From assembly GCA_021399435.1 (NCBI GenBank), contig JAJTUP010000148.1:1-64000 (forward strand): 64,000 bases of DNA, read 5' to 3'. This DNA comes from Diaporthe sp. PMI_573. Taxonomy: Eukaryota > Ascomycota > Sordariomycetes > Diaporthales > Diaporthaceae. Positions 1 to 11,783 of the stretch are shown one piece after another. The notes under the pieces are model-generated. The model ran no database searches. It saw only the letters and a list, made by a program, of their open reading frames with translations, and was not told where the DNA came from. Numbering within the stretch: position 1 is the first letter of the stretch; every line of letters begins with the position of its first letter. A program made the position numbers and the translations under genes.

Positions 1-479
1 GTAATGTTATACTTTTTGTACTATGCCATTATATGTATGTATATACTATCAGGGTGCCGTATGTATATATATCGCGTACGTATAATAAGGGTCTACAATA
101 TTCCTAAAAAGTAAATCTATAGCCCCCCGGCGGGGTTATACAAACTCTGCTGGCTGAATAGCTTAATGTACTCTCTGTAGTTATATTCTCTCTTTATTGA
201 AGCTATTGTTAAAAAGATGGCGCCCACTAAATCTAACGATGCCTTTGTTTGGCAATAGTTTGTCAGCCTCGGCCGCCCTAACCCCAAGAAAAGCAAACAA
301 TATAGATGCCGTTACTACTAGAAGGACTTTGCAGCTACCTTTGTTGGGAGGCCAAAAGAGCATCTCGCTACGTGTAAGGAATAGCAAGCTAAGCAGCAAC
401 AAGAGTGCTAGGCTCGAGATAAGGCTGGCTGCCCCCCCTTATATTCTGAAACTATATAAAAGAGGATAACTGAGGTCGG
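1..479. other. AT-rich DNA without a recognised gene
   Basis: Short overlapping open frames on both strands cover about 181-470, but none resembles a known family. The segment abuts the RIPed hAT relic that follows and may be its 5' non-coding part. I see no terminal inverted repeat that would mark an element end here. Confidence 0.4.
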
Positions 480-2242
480 GATTTAGTATATCTCGCGAGA
501 CAAGAGCAACAATCTTGCTTATGATGCTGCCGCTGTTGTAAATTACTGGTGGCCGCCCCTTTAGCCTCTTCGAGAGCTGCCGTTAGCATTATTTCTTTAC
601 TTGCATTAAGCCTGGCTGGAAGCCTCCTAGCCGTGCTGTTATTACTAGAATTCTCCCCGACTTATATCAGCAAATCCGTAACAAGGTATTTAAATATATT
701 AGGGACTTAGAATGGTTTAATATTATATTTGACGCCTCTAACAATATTTCCGGCTACAGGATTGTAAATATTTTGGTATAACTATTAGACGGCCCAGCCT
801 TCTACTGGAAAACATTTAATATGGGAGAAGAATAACATATAGCGGAGAATTGGGGAAAGCTAATATGGGGAGAAATGTAGCAACTCTGCAGCGACAAAGG
901 TTTCTCTAGGGTTAATTCTATCTGTACAGATACCGATAATACAATGCGTTCTGTATACGACTTACTTGGCAGGTCTCCAGAGCTCTCGCATGTTAGCTTC
1001 TCTTTATGCAATTCTCACGGCATTTAGCTTCTAATTAAAGACATTCTCCTTCTTTCATTCTTTGGAGACCTCTATAGTAGCGCTAATACCCTTATCATGT
1101 TTTTCTTATAATCAAAGTTGTAATTACAAAGATTGAAAACCTGCCAGTACAAAAGATGGAACGGACTAACTCGCGCGTTAATTAAAAGGTAAATCTACCA
1201 CTAAATTTCAGCAAAGTCGCTATATTAACTTGCTCGTTTCAAACAGTATAATAACGTGCTGGGGCTCTCAGTACAACTCTTTCTATTCCCTCCTTTATTC
1301 TCAAGACCCTGTCAGGGACTGGTCTATTTGAAGAGATGTGCGAGATAAGCTCTAATCTCAAGATTATCCTATTCTCCTACCTAAAGCAGTTTGGATTATT
1401 AAGGACAACAGCTTCTAGCTAAAGCTCGAGGCTGTAATTGCTATGCTTAAGCCTGTAGATAAGTTTTAACATGCTTCCAAGGCTAACAAGGCCGGAATTA
1501 CATATATTGTAAATTGCTAGCTTCAAATCAAAAGCCAATAGGCTGAGATAAAAGAGGCAGATTAGTATCCTAATATTCCGTGGAACAAGATTAAAGCTAT
1601 ATTCAAAGCACGGCTTGATAAGCAAACGTATAATATATACTAGATCGCCAATGCCCTATGGCCTGATACTACTAGCCTGAATTCAAAATTACCGCCTACC
1701 ATCTTTACGCGCGTGCAAGAATATTTACGGAAACAGTTTGGTAATAATAGCAAGTATTATTGTACCCTTTCCGAATTCATACATTTCCAAATACATATAG
1801 GCGGCCCAGACGGCTTATTTAATAAGCATAGTACTGTTTACAACAATGGCTTTAAGCCAGCAATGGTATGGTAGTGCCTCCTCAACCAGGGCTTGATTCT
1901 GGCTAGAGTGGTAGTTAAGATAATGAGTACCCTTGCAAACTCTGTGCCCTTAGAACGAAGTCTCTCTGCTATTAGTTTTATATACACGAAAGCTTGGAAT
2001 CGCCTTATGCCTATATATGCTGATATGTAGGTATTTATTTTTATAAACGACTGTGTACTGGATTGTGTAGAGAATCAGAAGTATGCTTATAAAAAGTACT
2101 GGGTAGACCTTGAGGAGAAGGACTGGCTCGACCTTGAAGACTTATATCTCGAGTTATTTGTAAATGCGCAGGGCAGGAAGGTCTGGATGTATGGCGAGAT
2201 GGCCTCATCTAATGAAGAATTTGAGTGGGAGGGTGTGTTGTA
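480..2242 (+). pseudogene. hAT-like (DUF659 / RNase H-like) transposase relic, RIPed
   Basis: Read across several frames and stops, the plus strand gives a fungal DUF659/hAT transposase. An RNase H-like part (about 690-1110) contains FDASNN, GPAFYWKTFNMGEE and NSICTDTDNTMRSVYDLLG. A middle part reads WIIKDNS and ASKANKAGIT (about 1390-1500). The C-terminal dimerisation block reads TLANSVPLERSLSAISFIYT with a following W-N-R-L (about 1930-2020). In an intact family member this protein would cut and rejoin transposon ends in the nucleus. Stops are mostly TAG, and the DNA is TpA-rich, which fits RIP of CAG and TGG codons. Terminal repeats were not found, so element borders are uncertain. Class is fairly secure; exact frame joins are inferred. 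Confidence 0.75.
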
Positions 2243-2319
2243 GTCGACGGGTGATATATTGGGTGTTGGTACTGAGGTGGAGTTGGAGGTTTAGGGTAGA
2301 AACGGTAGAAGGGTAGAAT

Positions 2320-2460
2320 AGTACTGTAAAAACCTGGCTGGTGTCTAAAAAGGAGAAGGGAAATCTTGTATGGTACGTACTTGTATGTACAGCTTTGTAG
2401 TATGTACGGTACTATGGCTAAAATACAGTATGTATGTATGTATGTGTACTGTAAGGTTGC
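2320..2460. repeat. GTAT-rich low-complexity tract
   Basis: The segment is rich in GTAT/GTAC units (for example tatgtatgtatgtatgtg near 2429-2446) and in copies of a tactgta/gtacggta motif. It forms the junction between the hAT relic and the alpha/beta-hydrolase fossil, and the fossil's reading frame runs out into it. Confidence 0.6.
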
Positions 2461-2978
2461 ATCACTACAGAGTCTGGCAGCTTACATCTCGGGGTGTGCT
2501 TATCGGGCACTTTGGCTTTGTCTGGACTATGTAGCCAAGATGCCGGAAAGCATCCTTTAGCTGTGTCTTGAATATCTTTTTCCAGTGTCTTAGGCATTAA
2601 CAAGCTGACGGCCTTTGTGAAATACTCTGTAAAGTTTCCCGTACTCTCGACCCTCGTAGCGGTGGACTAAAGACCCAGGCTGGCGATTTGTTTTGGTGCT
2701 AGCCGTCCGGCTTGCTGGCTGATTATGCCGCCTATGCTACTGCTACCGATATGGAGCTGTCGAGGTTCTATCTAGCCTAGGTGGTCTGCTACCGCTAAGA
2801 TGTCCTTTGCTATGCCCTGCGTACTGTAGCCTGGCAGTATGAGAGACTTGTTAGATTTACCCATGCCTTGATTGTTAACCAGCAAGACTGAGTACTTTTC
2901 TTGCTGCCGGTGTCCAAAATACAGGGTCTGGTTCTGGTAATCGGCTTTAGTGATGCCTAAGCCTCCAGTAAACTGCAT
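2460..2978 (-). pseudogene. alpha/beta-hydrolase fold protein, broken fragment
   Basis: One minus-strand frame running from 2978 down to about 2460 reads as the core of an alpha/beta hydrolase. It starts with GITKADYQNQTLYFGHRQ, then SVLLVNNQGMGKS (oxyanion/strand region), AKDILAVADHLG and, after a TAG at 2774, RQLHIGSSSIGGI, which carries the G-x-S-x-G nucleophile elbow. It goes on through ASLGL, a second TAG, and ATRVESTGNFTEYFTKAVSLL. Both stops are TAG at places where relatives plausibly have Trp or a polar residue, as RIP would produce. The N-terminus and the C-terminal acid/His part are missing; the C-terminal side ends in the GTAT tract. Such enzymes hydrolyse esters, epoxides and similar bonds; the substrate cannot be told. 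Fold assignment is strong, activity is very unlikely. Confidence 0.75.
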
Positions 2979-4480
2979 TTATAGATGTGGCTGTTGTAAG
3001 ATGAAGTATACTGAGAGCAAACGAGTTGTAAAGGCTTACAATGATTTTTATACGACTTCCCCGTGGACTTCCTAGCTAATTTGGTGGGGGGCTCCTTTTT
3101 TTGTATCGATTAACAACGATCTGCTTTGAGAAGGCTGCAATTGCCATATTGTGCTTGAGAATGCCGGTTGATTGGAGATCTCGTCGAGGGACGGTAGCCC
3201 CATGGCACTCTTATTACATTACATTAGCCTCGAAACGTTGAGAGAATTGAAAGGTTTGTATTTACTTGGCTTGACTCATTGTTGATGATGCAACGATTTA
3301 CTTGTGACAGTTGCGATAGGGTACTGTGTGTACGACCTGTCTAGCCGAGGTAGATGGCGAGCAGTTAAAAGATTTGGAACTTTACGAGATATTGTTCTAT
3401 AGACATGTTAGCGCTAAGGCACATTGGCTAATGTTTAGCCGCATGCTCTACAGGCGACAAACAAACTAGCCTTGCTAAGAGATAGGGATGCAGTGGGTCT
3501 TGGTTGTTGATGCCCAGAGCTATTTGCATTATATTGATATTCTATTGAAAGACTATACAGGGAAGCTTGATTGATTTGATCCTTACCAGCGGAGTTTGTT
3601 GTAATGCTTAACCGGTAGGAAATATTACAATATGTGGTAAATAGGAGGTACTAAGTTGTGCCTTAACAATGATCAACCTGTGCTTGGTGTATGGTATTTC
3701 GAGCTTTAGCTGAATTCTGAGAAAGCATAAGTTATCTATTGGAATATGGTTATCTGGATATGTCGAAAGTCTACTGTTAACCCAGCAATATTTATTAAAA
3801 CAGGTTGCTTATACCTCTATAATTATATTAGTATCCTCCCAAAACTAACATTGTTAGTCTACGGTAGTTTAGTCTCTTGTCAGCTTCTATATCCTAAAAG
3901 GCGGTATTACTCTATGCAGAATTGTTATGGTATGAAGACTCGGAGACTAAAAAAGTCAGACTATAAACTAATTTTGTTATTTAGGACATTATATAATATT
4001 AGAAAGAAGACAATTTCCTGACTTAAATCAGGAGGGTTTTATCCCGTAAGGAACCGTAAGAGTAAATAAAGCGGCCAGTAAATGCTCTTGGTAAAGTATT
4101 GGTTGTTAGAAACTGAGCGACAAGCCATTACTGAAGCTAATATAAAAATTACCTCTACAATCTACACGCAACCCCCAGGGCAGCCTAGTTTTATCTTCCC
4201 CTCTCTTGTTTGCTTAGATTCAAACGAGTTTCGGTAAGTTACAGTGACGTGTTTGCCACGCCCTTTGCCACGTATCTATCTGTAGCGAGGACCCGTCCAC
4301 GATTAAATAGACACTGAGGATTATATTTTTGCTTGATTAGCAGCAAGCTTTTGAAGTTCTCTTTACCCCAAACTTTGCTTGCCTTGCTATAAGGAGCGCT
4401 GGAAACCACTATTAGCTGAAAAGTCTAGGAAGCCAAAACAGTTGAAGAAAATGGGCCGTGGAATGTATAAAGCCTATAAC
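2979..4480. other. AT-rich degenerate segment, unassigned
   Basis: Only short frames are present. The longest, on the plus strand at about 3746-4021, is AT-biased and matches no family I know. A plus-strand stretch at about 4140-4230 (SFIFPSLVCLDSNEF) reads like decayed coding sequence. It is probably an old transposon relic, but there is no diagnostic motif. Confidence 0.4.
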
Positions 4481-6085
4481 CTACATGAAGTTTGGGTAAT
4501 CATAGATAGGAGCTGTTCCGAGTCTGAGGCCATTTTGAAAGCTTCGGAGAAATGGCATTATGTGGTTCTTGTCTCGGTCCTTCACGAATGCAGTGTTGCT
4601 GTTGTTACTCCATTCGCCCGCGGATACTGTGATGTGTGCAGTCGTGACGTTTGGCCAAGAGGTGGCTCGATTGGTAGCCGGTGCGTTGCCGTTAAGACCC
4701 GGTAGAAGGTCTTCCATCATTAAATCGTGTCAGTCCTCTTCGCTATTATAAAGCCGCGCAATAGTAATAGTGTAATAGATCTATCGAGACCCAAAGGACT
4801 TACATTGATCAGCCCACAACGTATGGCCTGGGTCCTTGCCTTGAGCAATTATGCCGTTAACTGTATCCTTGTAAATAGAGAACATCTGCTTGTAAAAGTC
4901 CTCTGTTGAGTTTGTGTGGCTCTTGTCGTAGTAAATGCGGTTGAATCCTAGCGGATAGCTCGGCAAGAGGAATTGGTTGATTGACTTGGACGTCCACGTC
5001 TGGAAGGTTATGGAGGAAGCGTTGGAGTAGAATTGACCGTATGTCGAGTTGAATTTCCCCATATCTCCGCCAAAGGCGACAGTATTGAGTTGGATTGTAA
5101 ATTGCCTCTTCCCTACAGGCAGAAGAGCAGTTGGCGCGGTCGGGCTTTTGTAAAAGTACATTAAGGAAGGGGCAACGTCTGGGTTAGTGTTGTGGGAGAA
5201 GAAGTCAGTGGCCTTCTGAAAGACCTGTGTAGCTTGTGCCTCACTCCAGGTAATAACCCCTGTGATGATCTTGCCAGGGTCGGGATATGCTTGGCTGTAG
5301 AAGTTGGTGACTACTCCGACTCCTACCCAGCCTGCACCGGTGCCAGCCCAGAATAAATCACTGTACTTATTGTAGGGATTGGCGTAAACAATAGTCCCGT
5401 TGATGAGCACAACCTTGAGACCGACGAGGCTGTCGGCAGCGACGCCGTATCGGCTAGTTTGCCAGCAAATGCCGCCGCCGAGTACAAAACCTCCCATACC
5501 AATAGTATTTCCCCGAGGTCCCAAAAACGCCCAGCCAGTTTCGTCTAGAGCAGTAACCGGGCGGCCCCTGTCGGTACCGCCGCCGACCTTCAAGATGGGC
5601 CAAGTAGTACTGTTGTTGGCAACAGCATGGGCGGGGTCAGTGGCAAACTCCGTCTTGCCCATGCCGTAAAGATCAATAATGACACTTGGGCTTTGGACAC
5701 CACCAAAATCAGCATGGCCACCAGCCATGAAGGCAAAGCCGTTATTTCCCCAGAGAGTATGCGCGGCGGAGTAGAACTGCATAATGGTGCTTACATCGTT
5801 TGCCGTTGCCGGGTATACGATGGCTTCCGGCCATATCTTGAGCTGCTGGGTCCAGGTTCGGGCAATGGTGGCGCCATAGCGAGTGTCTCCCTGAAAAGCG
5901 ACTTTCCCGGATCTGAGAGTTGCTTCTAATCTAGAAATGGCCGAGGCCTTGTTTGTGAATTTTGCTGATGAAAACTGCCCAAGGACTGCATTGGGGACGT
6001 TGAAGGTCATGTTCCGCCGTTCAAAGACAGCGGACGCCTGGGAGACGATTGCCAGACTCAAGAGTGTGCATATAACGGAAATCAT
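4481..6085 (-). CDS. secreted FAD-linked oxidoreductase (FAD_binding_4 / BBE-like), two exons
   Basis: Exon 1 is 6085-4804 and exon 2 is 4710-4481. The intron (4803-4711, 93 nt) starts GTAAGT, has a CTGAC branch-like site and ends AAG. Splicing keeps the frame and gives 503 aa, the usual length for fungal BBE-like flavoenzymes; without splicing the protein would stop early after 434 aa. Residues 1-19 form a signal peptide (hydrophobic, ending ASA). The FAD-binding domain covers about 80-260, with AGGHADFGG (121-129, H124 in the flavin-linking GGH position) and GMGGFVLGGG (196-205). The Cys that gives the second flavin bond in berberine-bridge-type enzymes seems absent. The C-terminal substrate domain ends with LGTAPIYDYPNFM. 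Relatives oxidise sugars, alcohols or secondary metabolites outside the cell. No neighbours suggest a cluster apart from nearby fossils. Confidence 0.9.
4711..4803 (-). other. spliceosomal intron of the FAD oxidoreductase gene
   Basis: The donor is GTAAGT directly after the codon for Gln in LWADQ. The acceptor is the AG of GAAG before ACCTTCTACC. Joining gives an in-frame Tyr and opens a further 76 codons. An in-frame TAG inside the intron explains why a simple ORF call ends at 4781. Confidence 0.8.
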
Positions 6086-9000
6086 GTTGTTGGCTGCTGA
6101 GAGACTTGCGAAAGAGTGTGGTTGGATGAGACTCTCGTTCTTGGAGAGGTGCCGGCATCACAATTCTTATTATAGCTCTACATTTACCCTACTCTCTCTG
6201 TCTCTCGGAGCAAGAATGGTTACTCCGCGGACGCCCTTTGTAGGTAATAAAGTTTAATAACCTGTTACAATATTCTACGGACTATAACCACCACGTTCAC
6301 ATACAACCTACGCATGCGGTCGGAGTTTATCACGTATGTCCGTTGTCTCACAGCCAGCCGGCGAGGTCGCGGCAGAGCAGGGTATGAAATTGAAATAATT
6401 CCATTTTCTAGCCATACACTGAACCGAAGCAAGACTAGTGTCGAACTTTATTTTACTGTTAAAGGGCAAAAATCTACTTCGTATGTCTCCCTTCTCGCCG
6501 TTCCGCATACTTGTGTCGGGCTCCACATTTAGTCTTTCGCCGAGATGGTGGGGCCGGGCACCATGAGAGGAACTGGTGCAAGAGAGCACTTCTATGCGAC
6601 ATCCAGACATCTTCGGCGACCTCCTAGACGCTCGGGCCCTTAATAGGTGGTTCTTTTTTCGCTGATTCGCTGCCTCAAATAGTCTCCGTCGCCTCCATGC
6701 GTTTCTGCTGTTGCGCGGAGACTTATTCGGACACTATCTCTGACAAAAGTGGGACCCGAAGGTTAAATGCTTTCTCTGTCGCTTCATCAGGACGCAATGA
6801 GTCGTACACAGCACACGGAAAATCCATTCCCCTTGGTTGCTTGAATAACCATTTGGAGCAGGTCTCAATAGATGCACAGGGTCCCATGTAGGCGGAACCC
6901 TAACCCTAGAGGTTCCACTGCAGCTTGTTACTCCTGGCGCCGCCAGGCGACAGAAGCATGATGTATTATACTAGTTAGGGACAGCTGGAAGTCCTTTGTA
7001 CGGTTTTGAATCCCAAGGTAGTGCGAAGGCCCACTGGTATCTAAGTCTAGCCTGCAATGCACCTATTCGTACTCTAATGAATGGTGGTAACCTTTCTACA
7101 GTTGGAATTGCTGGCAATTTCTGCGGACTTGATGAGATATGTAGCCTAGTTATAATAGCATCACCGTTTTTGGGGGATGGAAAACGGGAAGTTTTCCTAG
7201 TACTGCTCAAATTATGCCATGCATTCCCACTCGTTTTGTCAAGGGTATCAGTAAGATGGGGTTGAAAACTACCTAAGGTACAGCAGCTGATCTCGGCATA
7301 CTTTGAGCTTGAAGCTCCCCAGGGCTAGATTCCCTTGCATTCTAGACTCATATTACTCTATACCCGCGCTACTGTGCATATAATTCACTAAACCTGTTAA
7401 CTATGGTGTCGAGCCGCTAGAGCTTCTCCAGAATTCCCAGTGACTAGAGCAGAGCCTTACATCCTCCCCTTCAGGCAGCCCCGCTAGCTTTTGGGCCAGA
7501 CGACGTTTGTTAGCCGATCAAATTATTTCTGCTCCTTATATAGCGAGCATACATACCCACACATAGCACTCCAACATCATGCAACGCGAACTATTTTACA
7601 GTAGACGTTAGGTTAGCTGATTACAGGCGGACAAGGTCTTAAAATACGCTAAAGCTGTCAATTTCTCGATCAATGATATTTGGGGGGACAGAAAAAATAG
7701 AGTGGCGTTTTGTAAGTGATAGGACCTTTTAATAGGTGGCAAGTTTCTGGCAAGTGATAGTATCGCATATAGCCACATAAGGTACTGTTAGGCACCAGTA
7801 ACGGCCTCTGAGAAGGAGATCGCTGCTAGCAATTTTGCTTGCCAAGCCCTGGACCCCTGTTCAGCTTGCAATTCATTCAATCCAATCTAATTCAAGCCAA
7901 TTTAGGGCTTTACTGCTTAAGGCAATCCAAGTTGAAGGGTCGACTTGAATTGAATTAAATTGTGTGCAGCGCTGGTAGGAGTAAAGCCATATTTGAGGAT
8001 CCCTTGTGGCAAACCAACAATGTAACATCCCAAGAGTTTGGCGGGACATGAACCGGAAAATTAATAGTCTTGGAATGGATTATATGTTCTCTAGGAACAA
8101 AAGTTAGATTATTATTAGCGGAGAGGGGGCTCCTGGCTTGATTCTTGCCATACTTAAGTGTTTGAGGTAGCATGTCGACTAAGGCATCTGTCAGTATACG
8201 GACTATTTGTAACCTATATGTCAAATCTGCTCCATGCGTAGCACCCCTGTCTGAAGGCCCTGCCTTTACAACTTAGGCGACGCGGCTGGATTTAGGGATC
8301 TGAGGTTGAGGTTAGACAGTGGATGGTGGATAGCAAATGGCAAATGGCGTGCTAAAGCTGCTACAAGTAAGCTGGTAAATCGGGGCAGATGATCTAATAC
8401 CATTAGGGACAATGCTGCCTGGAGGAATGCAACTGCCTGCAGGTAGTGTTGCCAGTTGGTACGTAGAGTTTGCCGCTTGGCTTTTACAAAAAGGCACACC
8501 ACAAAGGGATCCCCACTGATAGAGGAATAATGTATAGAAACAGCCTTTGTGGATTACGAGTCTTATATTTGCCAGCCACTGTAGTTGGATAGCAAGCTTG
8601 TGGCAACAAACTATATAGAGCATTTTCGCGCCGTAGCTTAACTTAAAGCCTCCCCCCCTGGGGGGGGGGAAGAAGAAAGATGGCTTAAATAGATACTTTG
8701 TTTCAATAGCTCAAGCCGGATTGCAAGCCGTTATCTTGGCGCTCTGGCCGCTAATGTACAGCCTTGGTCGGTCAAAGAGCACCTATGTGCCTACCATAAG
8801 CACGAATAGGTACGCTAATGTAAGGTTTGATTTTGTGTTGGCAACACACCATCATTTAAACCACAGTTAAGCAAAGAAAGTAACCTGCTAATGGCTGGGA
8901 AAGGCTGCTGTCTACCAAATTACTCTAGATGCCTAGATGACGTGGATAGCTGTACAATTTAAACAGACTTAGTAGAGACAAAAAGGAATCAGGCTGACAA

Positions 9001-9659
9001 CAAGGACAAGGACAATCCCGTCTCGTCGTACAATAAAGAGACGCAACCTTGGGAATCACTATCTTTAATGCCAGCTATAGTGGTGCAAAATCTCTTCATT
9101 TATAAGCCAGGTATAGCAGGAGAGCCAAATATAGGATGTCTAAAGTCGCTTAATCTTAGAGGCATTAATATCCTGCAAGTTAATTCCCTACTACCTACTT
9201 GGCCTGCGGATCATTTGCAGCTTATAGTAAAGCAATTTTCGTCTCTTACCTATTTCCTCCCACCCCACTATGTGGTGGCGCGGGTCCCATACCAATTATC
9301 TTAACTATTAAGAACCCTTTCTAATAGTAGATCGTGTTGATTAGTCTGATAGTTGGAACGGCCTTAGGCTAACATACAATTACCCTTTATTTATATTTCG
9401 GTCTATAGCAGAAATGTTTCAAGGTTAGATTTTATAAAAGTAGAATTAGTAAATTTAGTTATTTGCCGGCTACATGGAGACAATATCTGTATTTATGCAT
9501 TTTGCATTATGCATTATGGCTTATTGGCGCCAACAGCACGGCTTCCAGCCATTAAAAATCTATGTTTAAAGATTAAAGCTTAAAACCTAAGGCAGTTACA
9601 GTCTTGGTTCATCCGTCCTTCAGCAGCAGACACCTAGCCCCGCCAGTCCCCCACCCGTG
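6086..9659. other. long stretch with no recognised gene
   Basis: Several short ORFs on both strands (for example 6308-6610 minus, 6996-7265 plus, 7955-8224 minus, 8312-8623 minus, 9068-9304 plus) show no family motif and overlap each other. The first 300 bases probably hold the promoter of the minus-strand oxidoreductase. Two copies of the telomere-type unit CCCTAA occur at about 6896-6907, too few for a telomere. A C7-T-G9 palindrome lies at about 8653-8670. Confidence 0.5.
7871..7966. repeat. imperfect inverted repeat (fold-back)
   Basis: The left arm, caatccaatctaattcaag, and the right arm, cttgaattgaattaaattg, are near-complementary across a spacer of about 35 bases. It could be a small fold-back element or a transposon end. 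No target duplication was identified. Confidence 0.35.
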
Positions 9660-10030
9660 ACCACGTTAATGAACAAGGTTCGGGATTTGGCGGCCAGAGT
9701 TGTATCCCATGTTGTGAATCTACTCGCTTAGCGGCTTCATCTAATTTGCTATACCGCCGGCACTCTCTTGTATCGCTATCTTTAGTTCATTTATGCCTTT
9801 CCCCCAGAGCAATAGTATCATCGCTCTGTTAGAAGACTAGGTTTGCGCCGTTCTAAACTCGCGCTTCTTTTTCAACCTGGCAGGCAACATATTTCCGGGC
9901 CAGTTGCGCGGCATAATGCAGATAATAGGAGTCCCTAGCGACAGGCTATTATATAGTTCAGACTTTCCCTTCACCAGCAGGAACAGTAACCATAACAAAT
10001 CCTTTGCCTCATATGTAATCCACACACTAT
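9660..10030 (+). pseudogene. amidohydrolase (ACMSD / 6-MSA decarboxylase-like) C-terminal fossil
   Basis: The clearest block, 9841-9970, reads NSRFFFNLAGNIFPGQLRGI, then IIGVPSDRLLYSSDFPFTS. This is the Amidohydro_2 signature (F-D-L-A-G ... P-S-R-L-L-Y-G-S-D-F-P-x-T), where the Asp binds metal. Upstream, in other frames, decayed text resembles the preceding His region (TAGTL) and SIIALLED, followed by TAG. The N-terminal metal-binding part is missing and several frame changes are needed. Relatives remove CO2 from aromatic acids, for example 6-methylsalicylic acid in polyketide pathways. No polyketide gene is visible nearby. Family call good, function lost. Confidence 0.6.
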
Positions 10031-10823
10031 TCTTATTAACACCACAACCATAAGTACAGCGGCCTTAAGACTCGTAAGATGGCTTCTTATCTGCTTAAGT
10101 ATAGTGTCCCCTCTAACGTGTAAAACTTCTTCACAGCCTGCCTCACTACAATTCATCTAGTATTGAGGAGAAGTCCAGGAGATGTAGATAAATTATATAG
10201 TCTCTTGAAATTTTGCTTACCATGTCTGGAAATGCTAATCACGAGTCATTACAAACGACACGGCGCCGTTATTGCTAGAGGTGTATTCCTTTACACTATA
10301 CCATCCCAAGAGATTTAATAGGCTAGATGAAATAAACTTAAGTCTACCATCACAGTCCGTTCTAACCGTAATTTAACGATTTAGACCGACCAAACATACA
10401 AAGACACTAATCAACATTTGTAGCGCTAAATAGACTTAACGCCAAGCTCTCCGCGGACTTTACTATACGCCACACTGTTTGTACCAGTGGTCTATCAGCT
10501 ATGGCGCCAACCGTCTTTAGTGATACTTGCGCCACTAGCATGTGGGTCAGGAAGAAACAGGGGCAAGGTGTTACCTCCATACCTACTACGATGTTAGTTC
10601 CTGGCGATAATGTGTGCATATTTATTGTGTCTTTGATGAATTGATAAGTCTCATTAGCGTCCGATTTGCCATATTTCTGAGAATAAAAATGGTGCTAGAG
10701 TGCAGATTAGAGAGCTTATATAGAATTCTCACAGTATTCACATCTCCAATAGCTCCCACACTTGAACGGATCTTCACCACCTGCCCGCTCTGTAGGATAA
10801 AGTAAACAAACGCTTAATAAGTT
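10031..10823. other. unassigned segment
   Basis: Short ORFs only (10407-10619 minus, 10614-10805 plus), without recognisable motifs. Confidence 0.4.
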
Positions 10824-11549
10824 CTATATAGTCTTAGTCATGTTAAGTACTTGCAGGGATTGAATACTGACGTTATTTGAATCGAGGTTCTTGAGCCCAT
10901 TCAGCTGCTCTAGGACCCAGGCCTCGGGCTTACTCTCCCCCAGCCACCAGATCAGAGCAACCTTTCGGGTCACGTCTCGAAATAAGCCTGATAAAGTGCC
11001 AGATTCTTTAGCCCTTATGTCACCAACCTTACGCTTGGTAATGCTACATGCTAGTGGTAGTATATCATATATTCCTAGCCCCTTGGCTATAAGCAGGATT
11101 GTTTCATGACGCTCGAGGTAGAGACTTTGTGTAAATGGACCGTGGAGCAGTACTCGCCCGCTCTTTTTCATTCGACTGAGCTGCTGATTGAGATGACTGT
11201 CGTGAGGGAGGTTCACTGTGATTTCCGGTGATTCGGCTTGGGAAAAGTGAGTCAGCCTCTCCTCCGCAACAGCGGGATAACTCCTTTGTACACTGTAGCC
11301 GAAAGGCCTGCCTGAAAAACGAATGTGGAAGTAATCCCCGGGAGTAAAATTCACAGGCCGATCGGGTTTAAGCAGGAGACGTATAACCCTATCGTATTCC
11401 AATTTGTTGGAAGGCAGCACTTCGGGCCCGTCGGAGGCCCGGTGAAGGGCACCGTAGTATCGGCGAAAGGCACCGCAGCACCGCTCAGGCCCATATGGCG
11501 CCCAAGTCAGGGCTGAGCCTCGCTCAGGCCAGCGTGCATCGAGATCCAT
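10824..11549 (-). pseudogene. ferric-reductase-like FAD/NAD(P)-binding fragment
   Basis: The 241-aa ORF starts at ATG 11549. It resembles the cytoplasmic half of fungal ferric reductase/NADPH-oxidase-like proteins. KLEYDRVIRLLLKPDRPVNF and TPGDYFHIRFSG (about 50-80) match the FAD-binding strand pair, HGPFTQSL (about 138-145) the flavin/phosphate loop, and ETILLIAKGLGIYDILPLA (about 151-169) the G-x-G-I-x-P start of the NAD(P)-binding domain. RDVTRKVALIWWLGES (about 192-207) matches the next strand. The N-terminal haem-binding membrane helices and the last part of the NAD(P) domain are absent, so it could not move electrons across a membrane. It may be an exon of a decayed gene or a captured fragment. 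The frame is otherwise open, so decay is recent or selection partial. Confidence 0.6.
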
Positions 11550-11783
11550 GAGGGATGGGCAGGTCAGGTTATAAGATGGGTGGTTAGACGCACTGGAATC
11601 ACAATGTAGTTAGGTATCAATCGTAACATAGCACGGAATGTTCAGATCCTGATCTGCCCTCAAGCAATCTTTGCCCAGCATCTTCCCCTGACCTCTTGAC
11701 AGGTTATGAGCCCGGCCAAAGCACACGCCGGGAATTCAGTCTAAACGGCATCGCGATAGCATAGCAGGCTCAGCGCCGACGAC
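11550..11783. other. short intergenic stretch
   Basis: No gene or repeat is recognised between the ferric-reductase-like fragment and the copia gag relic. Confidence 0.4.

Noticed and set aside
6893..6908. CCCTAACCCTA as a telomere
   Set aside because: Only two units, internal to the window; an array would be needed.
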